Shown piece by piece: positions 15,783 through 22,094 of a stretch of 22,094 nt of DNA. The DNA lies in the NCBI GenBank assembly GCA_019217005.1, contig JAHBNG010000182.1, positions 1-22,094 of the forward strand, written 5' to 3'. The translations under genes and the position numbers were made by a program. Source of the DNA: Chloroflexi bacterium TSY (lineage in GTDB: Bacteria; Chloroflexota; Anaerolineae; Caldilineales; Caldilineaceae). The notes under the pieces were generated by a model. The model did not search any database. It was not told the DNA's origin and worked only from the letters and a program-made list of their open reading frames with translations. How positions within the stretch are numbered: the stretch's first letter is position 1; each line of letters starts with the position of its first letter.

Positions 15783-17170
15783 CTTTACTTTCTGGTAAAG
15801 GCTTGAGTGACAAAGGGCAAACCGAAAGGGGCGGAAAAAAGAATCCACCCTGAAAAAACGGGATAAAATGTAAAAATAGTGCTCGGCTAGTTTAAGCAGC
15901 GGCATTGAGGCGGCGATGAGCGAGAACGCCTTTAGGGAAATGGTGTGAAACCGAGGCCTTTTTCCGAAAGTCAGGGTCGAGTTGGTCAGGAGTTGGAAAA
16001 AGAGCACTCGAGAGAACACGGCGCAGCCTGCCGGGAGTGGATTGAGGCTCTCGATCCCAGTAGCCAGTCGGTATGGGAGGAAGAGAAGCGGCTAAATGGG
16101 AAAGAAGATTGCCAGCCAGCAGCCCCAGTTCAGGTAAGCGGAAACAAGCCTCATCGGCATGAACAAATTGACGATGTAAGCCAATCATCTGCTTGGAAGC
16201 CAAGGGGGGAGGTTCAACAGGCCAGCGTTCCAGGTAGACAAGATAAATGGTTTCAGGCTGCAAAGTCATAACGGTCGCCAAAACCAAAGGTGTGTTGTAG
16301 GCCGATCATGAATGACGTAAATCGAGTAGGTACGGTTGGCTGTATCCACCTTGGTTGTTCTGGGGACGAGATTGTGCCATGCTTGATAGCAAATCAGGCG
16401 ACCACTATAGAGAAAGCGACCAGACGAGTCCGGAGTTGTAGCCTCGAGTCGCTTCCCGCAGGACAAATCGGTCTATGCCGCTTTCTAGCATTTCTCTGAT
16501 TGTAAACCCGGCATCGACCACCGCCACTTCGTCTGACTCCAGTGATTTCTTCGTCTCTTCAGCAGCTTTTTCCGAAACTCACTTTCCTTTGTTCCAACCG
16601 TGCATCTCATGATTGCCTTGAGCAGTGGCACTCGCTTCCCGCCTATCTCCCCCGAGCTTATCATCACTCCAAAGATGAGCGCGGGCAATGCCCGACGAGC
16701 CGTTGAGTTATAGAGTCGGTTCACTTTCCCTTGCAGCTTCGGTCGCCAGAACCCTGTGATATCTATGCTTTTCACTCGGTACCCTTCTAACTTTTTTGCC
16801 TCCCATTCCCCTTTCCACTTCTTCTTGCCACGACCCCAGCAGACTTGTGATATCCCATGATCCATATCGAGCTCCACCAGCTTCGCCGGAGCTCCTCATC
16901 TTCAAACCCGCTTTCTTTCAATGCGCTATGGATTGCTCCTCGACTTTTCAGAAACGACCCATTCAGCATTGCCCACATCAGACGCATTACATTTACGTTT
17001 GTTCCCATCGGCGTTACTTGCAATACATTCATCAGTACTGCTATAGTTATTTCTGGCGCGGTTAGCATTCCTTCCTCCTTTTTGGGTTCTCTACCTTTAG
17101 GATGAACTGCTAACCGCTTTTTTGTCACATTTCTCACCTCATCTCTTTTCTTTTACCAGAAAGTAAAGTT
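15783..17170 (-). mobile_element. Second insertion element nested in the first
   Basis: Inverted 18-bp repeat: minus-strand TTTACCAGAAAGTAAAGT ends near 15783, and the same sequence on the plus strand ends near 17170. It encloses one transposase-like pseudogene (15892-17137). Its boundaries coincide with the break in the outer element's left terminal repeat. The repeat is itself partly palindromic, so the exact ends are uncertain, and I could not define a target duplication. Confidence 0.5.
15892..17137 (-). pseudogene. DDE-type transposase, family not identified, broken by several frameshifts
   Basis: The conserved text runs through at least four frames. It begins with GTG 17137 'RNVTKKRLAVHPKG', 'MLTAPEITIAVLMNVLQVTP', then 'YRVKSIDITGFWRP' (16790-16745), 'EVAVVDAGFTIREML' (about 16535-16490), where D-A-G-F looks like the second catalytic Asp, and 'DRFVLREATR'. 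The end is 'LQPETIYLVYLERWPVEPPP', 'RLPELGLLAGNLLSHLAASL', 'DREPQSTPGRLRRVL' and 'KASVSHHFPKGVLAHRR'. The total of about 415 codons suggests a nearly full-length gene that has decayed by small indels. I recognise the style as a transposase seen in IS-rich filamentous bacteria, but I cannot assign a family. Its GTG lies one base after the stop of the other transposase, which is explained by the nesting. Confidence 0.65.
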
Positions 17171-18355
17171 CTACGCGAACGAGAGAATGGAGAGGGGGAA
17201 TAAGGACAAACCATTTTTCTAAACCAGGTAAACGTTGGAAGCGTTGTTCCAAACGGTCCATCTCTTTCTGAGTGAGTTTGACGCCGGTCTCATAAAGAGT
17301 GGAATTCAGGTGAACGAAGGGTTGTAGTTGGTTAAAGCGAAAGAACGGGCAAAAGAGAACAGTCTCAAGAGAATCGAGAAGAACCGTTCCAGTGTTTTTC
17401 AAGATGGCCCCAAACCCGTTCGATGGGGTTGTATTTACTGTGATAAGGAGGGTAGCAGGCGAGCTGAATAGAGAGACGATAGTGCTCAACAAACTGAGTG
17501 AGACGATACATAAACTGAGTCCGACGGGTATGATTTTCGGGACCATTGTCCTGATTGATCACGAGGGTCTTGACGTGAGGAAAGTGTTCACGTACGCTTT
17601 CCCAAAATCAATCAGGCAGTCGACAATACAGTCACTCGTCACTTTCGACTGAGTCAAGTAAAAAGAAAAGTTCCTTGGTTGAAGGGAGGTAAATGCCAAA
17701 AGGTGACTTTCTCGGTCTTCTTATCTTGAAAGTCATGATCGAGCGCTTTGACAACCACTCGACTTATCCCTTCTCTCGAGAAACGGTCAAGTAAAATCGT
17801 CGCTTTGGCATCCCAAGAGGCGCAGAACCGTCTCGTCTGCATCCGCTTGATTGATCTGATGAATTCTATCAAAGATCGCATCGGTCTCTGGGATCTTTTC
17901 ACTGGTTGACTTTTTTGACCCGGTTTGAGCCATAGCCTAACTCATTGAGCTTCAAGCGGATGGCCTCTTCGCCAGGCAATTCCTCATCTGTGTATCCTTT
18001 CTGCTCGATGAGCTGGGTACGCATTTCGGCGGCGGTTAGTCGAGTGTACAATTGGGGTCGAAGGTGGGATCGGTCTGGCTGAATTGATCGGCGATTTCAA
18101 CCATATCGGCCAGTAAAGTGGGATATGGTCTTCGGCTTTTGCGACCACGTCGGTGGCTTTGGTCGACATGAAGCCGCCTTCTAGTTCTTCAGGGCTTTGG
18201 CTATCGTCGCCCGATTCCAGCCCAACTCTCGTTCTGCTTTCGTCGGACTCCCTTCGCATATCGTTTTGACCGTTTGGGCCATGAAGTGCCTTCTTTCGTA
18301 TCCACATGGCCTTCGTCTCTTTCAAGACTTCAACCATTTCTGGCGAGATTGTCAT
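17139..18355 (-). pseudogene. PF07592 (ISAzo13-type) transposase, frameshifted
   Basis: Starts 'MTISPEMVEVLKETKAMW' at 18355. Conserved blocks then appear in changing frames: 'LNELGYGSK' (about 17925-17950), 'SWDAKATILLDRFSREGISR' (about 17815-17760), 'VTPFGIYLPSTKELFFLL' and 'VKTLVINQDNGPENHTRRTQ' (from about 17575). The last holds the second catalytic Asp. 'LACYPPYHSKYNPIERVWGH' (about 17470-17410) carries the catalytic Glu, and 'GVKLTQKEMDRLEQRFQRLP' and 'LEKWFVLI' close it. After 'WFVLI' the sequence no longer matches the family, because the second element starts there. At least three indels break it, so it cannot make an active enzyme as read. Confidence 0.82.
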
Positions 18356-18418
18356 TTTGCTCCTTTTGGAGCTAGTTTAACACCTTCTCGCGTATATTTT
18401 ATTTTTTTGGATTGGCCT

Positions 18419-18577
18419 TAAGCAATCTCAATAGACGTACTGGCTGTTTTGCGGTTTTAATAAAATAAATTGATGTCTATATGAAATAATCATCGGTCTT
18501 CTTCGTTTGAATATTCGCTTCAGTATCTCTTTGAACCAAACGATTTTTCTTAGCCGGAATAACAGCTTCGGCGTCAT
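18419..18577 (-). pseudogene. Sulfotransferase, 5' part, split from 15147-15757
   Basis: From ATG 18577 the frame reads 'MTPKLLFRLRKIVWFKEI', then 'MIISYRHQFILLKPQ' and stops. One base out of frame it continues 'NRKTASTSIEIA' up to the insertion point at 18418. K-T-A-S-T-S is the PAPS 5'-phosphosulfate loop of sulfotransferase family 2, and the strand before it (R-H-Q-F-I) is its usual neighbour. The rest of the gene continues on the other side of the insertion element at 15757. Besides the insertion there is thus one frameshift just before the loop. A fragment of an ABC exporter ends 12 bases upstream of this ATG. Confidence 0.78.
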
Positions 18578-18588
18578 TTTGAATAAAC

Positions 18589-19041
18589 TCAAGGTTTTGC
18601 GCGCGCAAGTACATCCTGAAAAGGATCCTCTAGATGGCTTAGGTCTAGCGGTCGCGTGGCGCACCGTATCCAAGTTAACCTCAATTCTTGACCAAAGCGT
18701 TTGCTCAGGTAGGCCTTCCCTTCTTGAACAGCGCTTTGAACAACCGCGACCAACAGACTGAGTCCGATCCAGATTCCGATCGGCATGAAGGTATCGAACG
18801 TTCCATTTGTCGCCTCTACCACTGCATTAATTGTTTCTCGCCCCACAAGTGCTTGGATGCCAGGCATAACAGCAACGATGAGCGAAATGCTTACCAAACC
18901 AAATAGGAGCGTGCGTGTATGCATCCAGGCCATATTGAATGCCATGACAGGCCCGTAGCTCGGCCCAGTTGAACGCGTGTGGGGCGGCGGATTAAACCTG
19001 GCGCGTGCAGATCGATCCACACGAATCTTTCGTTCTTTCAT
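18589..19041 (-). pseudogene. N-terminal fragment of an ABC exporter (permease-ATPase half transporter)
   Basis: 150 codons. 'YGPVMAFNMAWMHTRTLL' is followed by two hydrophobic segments ('LLFGLVSISLIVAVMPGIQ', 'FMPIGIWIGLSLLVAVVQSA') and 'YLSKRFGQELRL', then 'DLSHLEDPFQDVLARA'. This is the start of the transmembrane domain of an MsbA-like ABC exporter. The sequence between 'LRLT' and 'LDLSHLEDP' is shorter than usual, and everything after 'LARA' is gone, including the nucleotide-binding domain. It ends next to the start of the split sulfotransferase, so a deletion probably joined them. An intact protein of this type has about 600 residues. No function is expected from the fragment. Confidence 0.7.
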
Positions 19042-19165
19042 ATATACAGCATAAACTAGGTTTTGGTATTCTGATCCCTCCTAATCCTCCCCAATTTGGG
19101 TTTAGGGTGGACAGTTTCTATGCGATGTGGTAAATCAGGCGATTTTGCGGCAATTTGAGTCTTGG

Positions 19166-19225
19166 TTGGCACCAGCGCTGCATAGCTAAAGATGGGATAC
19201 AGAATCCCATTACTCGGGCAATTTG
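19166..19225 (-). pseudogene. Short remnant of a second wzm (polysaccharide export permease)
   Basis: The minus strand reads 'PSNGILYPIFSYAALVP'. This matches the Wzm segment 'SSDGVPYAIFSYAALVP' of the exporter in this window (residues 117-133) and the general family consensus. Nucleotides are also similar (for example GCTGCATAGCT shared). Flanking codons do not continue as Wzm on either side, so only about 20 codons survive. It shows that the right-hand region once held its own export permease. Confidence 0.5.
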
Positions 19226-19685
19226 TGAAAACCCCATCAACTCCAGCAACAACTAGGCACCGGATAGTCGTTCATGTTGCAGTGGATATCGCGGCAGATT
19301 GAGATAGAAAGAGAGTCATTCTAATCTGTACCAAAATCATCTTGGGAAGCGGACTTTTTGACATTTCCACCAAAGAGGCAATCTCCGGTTCTCAAGTTGA
19401 CCCGAGTATCGATAGAATTATTACAGTAAAAAGAAGATACGGCGGAGTGCAGACAATGGGGCAATGACGCTACGGAATGAACATTGTTCTCATACTGTAC
19501 TTCGAACTTCTCGAACAGTATAACGACTATTCCAAGAAAAGAATATTTCAAAACACTAACAAAACAAATATGTTCATCTAAGTGCTTATCCGAAAAGCTC
19601 TGTGACAACGCATTCTCACCCGAGAAGGTGGTCGGATTCCCAACCACTTTTCGGATAGGTCTAAGCAAAATTTGACTTAAACCAC
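19226..19685. other. Stretch without a recognisable gene
   Basis: Between the wzm scrap and the GT39 pseudogene I find no protein family. A long minus-strand frame (to 19321) exists, but its upstream half is an out-of-frame reading of the GT39 gene and its other half resembles nothing I know. The only structure is the long stem-loop at 19585-19659. Confidence 0.45.
19585..19659 (-). other. Compound stem-loop downstream of the GT39 pseudogene
   Basis: Outer arms CTTATCCGAAAAG (19585-19597) and CTTTTCGGATAG (19647-19658) pair with one bulge. Inside, GGTGG/CCACC-type arms (GGTGGTCGG and CCAACCAC, about 19626-19648) form a second stem. It lies about 30 bases past the stop of the preceding gene. 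It could be a terminator, a structured RNA or a small palindromic element. There is no U-run directly after it. Confidence 0.4.
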
Positions 19686-21055
19686 CTATCGAACGATCTG
19701 ATTCAAAAACAGATGTGTGCCACGCGACCAATCTACAAAAAGGTAGAGAGAGCCACCACAATAGAGTAAAGCAAGAAGTAGAACCTGCATCATCCGATCG
19801 GAAGTCGCTTGTAGTCCATGGGCTGCCAAGAGCGCCAGTGCTGGAAACGAGAGCATAAAATATCGATGATCCGGCAACGTCAACAGCAAGGGTACCCATA
19901 TAAGAACGATCCAGGCCAGGATGAACCACTCTGTCCAAGTGCGTCTTTTCCAAAAGGCAACCAATCCCAGTGCCATAATCGGAATCGAATAGACGCCGAG
20001 AGCAGAGGGTAAGCGGGTCAGCAGAGTCTCGAGAGCAACTCGCGTGCCATACTTGACACGCAGCCGGAAAAATGAAACCGTATGTTGAATTTTCGGCTTT
20101 TTTTCTGCTCGAACCTGAGGAGCTTTTGATGCCGTGTGTCCTTGGGAGGCAGCAATCTGTTGCGTAACTTTCTGGGGTCGAGTCATATGACCAGCAAACC
20201 AGTTAAGTCGCTCTTGTTGAGCAGCTAATATCCCTACGAATAGGCAAATCCAAGCCAGACAAACAAGATCAGGGTTGCACAAAGGCAATAATCATCAGTC
20301 TGGGAAACGTCTGCATCAGCCTTCTTTGTAAGACAAAATAGCAAAGGACAATCGGTGCCATAAGCAGCATGGTATATTTTGTCACGAGACCGAAAAGGCG
20401 AAGCCAGCGGCAATCGCCTGTCGATACGATTGATTCCGGAGAGCGATGACGCCAAAGTAGAGGCCCAAGAGTGCAAAAAAGGTGACTTGAATATCCAGCA
20501 TGCTTGTCGTGCCCAGCCGCAAAGAGAGGAAAAGAGGCCATTGAAACTGCTGCAAAACCCCTGTTGTTCGGTTGTAGAATAGACGCCCCAATTGATATGT
20601 CAAGACCAGAATACCAATCGCAAAAGCAACGTCACAATGCGTGCGTAGACCAAGTTGACCCCAACAAGATCGTAAACAAAACCGTTGATGAGAACCACGA
20701 GAGGGGATGCTGGGCACCAAGCCAACCGAGTTGTGGATATTGATGAAAGAAGACGCAGCCCTTCTTCGGCGATTAATTTGGACGCAGCGTGGGACATTTC
20801 CTCATCAAAAGCCAGATACGTTGGAAGATTGCATAGAGGATGCCGATCAAGAAAACGCCAATCGATAGTCCGATCATCCATCTGACGGGCCGTCTTGCCG
20901 TCTGATCCGCCACGATGTCAGATGTTGTTGACAACGAGCTGGCAGAAATAGAACAAAAGGCCAACGAGCAGCGTATACGCGATGAGAACAGGCACCTTTG
21001 TACTATTGGTTGCGCCAGTGAACCACATGGCAAAAACTCGTCTGCAAAGCATCAT
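19686..21055 (-). pseudogene. GT39-like membrane glycosyltransferase, broken by several frameshifts
   Basis: Hydrophobic segments and family-like text run from right to left through several frames: 'MMLCRRVFAMWFTGATNS', 'PVLIAYTLLVGLLFYFCQL', 'WMIGLSIGVFLIGILYAIF', 'YLAFDEEMSHAASKLIAEEG' (20820-20760), 'PLVVLINGFVYDLVGVNLVY', 'TTSMLDIQVTFFALLGLYFG' (20510-20450), 'TKYTMLLMAPIVLCYFVLQ', 'LVCLAWICLFVGILAAQQE'. It ends with an in-frame 200-codon piece ending at 19686 ('WVPLLLTLPDHRYFMLSFPA'). The acidic first loop (D-E-E after a transmembrane helix), the 'PDHRYFMLSFPALALLAAHG' end and the many helices fit lipid-linked-sugar-using GT39 enzymes (PMT/ArnT-like). At least five frame changes are needed. 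It stands 3' of a GT2 gene, as does the remnant at 5802-6070. Confidence 0.7.
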
Positions 21056-21098
21056 CAAGAGAAGATAAAATGTCGGCGCTCGCTATTTTGTAATTGGT

Positions 21099-22031
21099 TT
21101 ATTTTACGGTGTTCCATTTATTCGTTTTGCTCTTTTTTTCTAATACTTCATATTCCGTTCTGACTCCACTTTCCCAGAAAAAACCCAACATATTCGCTAC
21201 CTGCGAAACAAAAAGCAAGCGTGCTAGCCGCCAGGTTTGCCACCCTAACCTCCGAGTCCAGGGTAACGTAATAAGTTGAGATAGAACGAAAATGGTTCTG
21301 CATTAATTGCGGCTGACCGCGCTTGCCTGCAACTGATGAAAGTAAAGCACCACGACCATAGTTGAAGTGCTGCCGCCAGAAGCTTCGCAGGTTCATTGCG
21401 TGTGAATGATAGACAATCAATTCCGGTGCGTAGGTCATGTTGCGTTCCTCATGCCAGCGGTCGCATAGTTCGCGATCTTCTCCAGCGGCAAATGGAAAAT
21501 CGGTGTCGAATCCGTTCATCGCCTTGAAGTGGGTCGCAGGCACTGCCAGATTATTTGATGCAAATAGCGTCGTCTTCTTTGGATCTCGATTGAAATAATC
21601 GTAAAGATAATCAATCAATAGCTGGCTGGCAGTTGCGTAAAGATTATCTGGCAGTGCATTGATGGTGAGTCCACCAATCATTGCATCTGGTTCGTCCTTG
21701 ATGCGATGTGCTAATTTCGACAGATAGTCTGGTGCCAGGGCGCAATCATCATCCGTGAAGACCAAATATGTCCTTTGGCCTTGGCTGCGCCTGTATTGCG
21801 GGCCGTAGCGGGTCCAGCGTTGGGTTGTTGGACGAGGTATATGTTCAGATTGACTTGGAATGTCTCAATGAGTGGATTTATTGAATCTGGACTACCATCA
21901 TCCACAACGACGACTTCAAACTCCTCGACTGGATACGCAAGCCGCGTCAGTGAATCGAGACACTTCTGTAATGCCGCTGGCCGAGAGAAGGTGGGAATGA
22001 TAATCGAAATAGATGGGAATGAATTTGTCAT
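21099..22031 (-). pseudogene. GT2-family glycosyltransferase (copy B), frameshifted
   Basis: A close relative of the gene at 6091-7014 with the same length (about 310 codons). It opens 'FPSISIIIPTFSRPAALQKC', 'FEVVVVDDGSPDS', 'GPATARNTGAAKAKG'. One base is missing at about 21770, and the next frame continues 'LVFTDDDCALAPDYLSKL', 'MIGGLTINALPDNLYA', 'AGEDRELCDRW', 'FWRQHFNYGRGAL'. A further shift just after that (about 21330) hides the C-terminus, which is found one frame over as 'WQTWRLARLLFVSQVANMLG' and ends 'KWNTVK' with TAA at 21099-21101. Copy A ends 'RWKTVK'. Catalytic motifs are all present, so either the decay is recent or bases were misread. It would have fed the same kind of pathway as copy A. 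Confidence 0.85.
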
Positions 22032-22037
22032 TTGCTC

Positions 22038-22094
22038 TTAAACAGACCATCCGGCAAATGGCTGACCGGTCAAACCACGCAACCGCGCCATATC
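22038..22094 (-). CDS. C-terminal end of an upstream gene, function unknown
   Basis: The minus strand reads 'DMARLRGLTGQPFAGWSV' and stops at TAA 22038-22040, 7 bases before the GT2 copy B start at 22031. The spacing and the uninterrupted frame suggest the last codons of the preceding gene of the same operon. Nineteen codons are not enough to name a family. Confidence 0.4.
   Translation of the reverse strand, partial: DMARLRGLTGQPFAGWSV

Larger units (their letters stand above)
15758..18418 (-). mobile_element. Insertion element with PF07592/ISAzo13-type transposase, itself interrupted
   Basis: The left end (15758) and the right end (18418, inverted) read TAAGGC.AA.CC followed by a run of seven A and TAA, matching at nearly every position over about 25 bp. 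TA flanks both outer ends. On the left the terminal repeat is cut after about 26 bp, and its continuation (CGCGTA) reappears at about 17171-17180. The second element therefore lies inside the terminal repeat. Without it, this element would be about 1.27 kb, a normal size for a one-gene insertion sequence. It splits a sulfotransferase gene. The same ends occur on two miniature elements (8732, 14891). Confidence 0.75.

Noticed and set aside
15758..16019. N-terminal extension of the 15147 sulfotransferase frame to 290 residues
   Set aside because: These codons are the insertion element's terminal repeat and an alternative frame of the transposase end, so they are not sulfotransferase sequence.
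19130..19310. Minus-strand frame reading 'LLLELMGFSQIARVMGF', like a helix-turn-helix of a transposase
   Set aside because: The same bases give the stronger Wzm match in the neighbouring frame, and this frame has an internal stop. I could not decide fully, but the Wzm reading is better.
19321..19953. 210-codon minus-strand open frame as a gene
   Set aside because: Its first half is an out-of-frame reading of the GT39 end ('PDHRYFMLSFPA' frame) and the rest has no recognisable features.

Overview
Organism: a bacterium that I cannot name. The gene families (mixed NRPS/PKS line, ABC-transporter-dependent polysaccharide export, several PAPS-type sulfotransferases, PF07592/ISAzo13-type transposase) would fit a filamentous Chloroflexota or cyanobacterium. 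This is a guess from family resemblance. All genes that I accept lie on the minus strand, so the text follows transcription from right to left.

Layout, right to left. (1) 22094-18419 is a decayed glycan locus: the last codons of an unknown gene, a GT2 glycosyltransferase broken by several frameshifts, a multiply broken GT39-like membrane glycosyltransferase, a scrap of a second wzm and the N-terminal fragment of an ABC exporter. (2) 18577-15147 is a sulfotransferase gene split in two by a 2.66-kb insertion element (15758-18418). That element's left terminal repeat is itself interrupted by a second element. Both transposases are frameshifted. (3) 14869-6091 is the better-preserved part: four more sulfotransferases, three GT2 glycosyltransferases and a Wzm/Wzt-type ABC exporter. 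In this exporter, permease and ATPase are joined in one 712-codon frame. (4) 6070-4814 holds remnants (GT39 start, C-terminal tail of an FAD-dependent oxidoreductase), a 104-bp miniature element with 8-bp target duplications, and about 600 bp without genes. (5) 4802-1 is the start of a hybrid assembly line: an adenylation-carrier protein module followed, with a 4-bp overlap, by a type I PKS (KS-AT, continuing out of the window) that carries one frameshift in its KS.

Working model (inference): the middle genes build, sulfate and export a cell-surface polysaccharide. GT2 enzymes assemble it, Wzm/Wzt exports it and recognises its end through the Wzt C-terminal domain, and several sulfotransferases decorate it. 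The NRPS/PKS line is a separate biosynthetic unit next to it.

The main interest is how small mobile DNA has remodelled these genes. A 22-bp tandem duplication removed the wzm stop codon and fused wzm to wzt. A 104-bp inverted-repeat element sits in frame inside wzm and adds 37 codons. Two miniature elements carrying the same terminal repeats as the large insertion element lie directly in front of two sulfotransferase genes. Single-base frameshifts are frequent enough that sequencing error should be excluded before calling all of them real.
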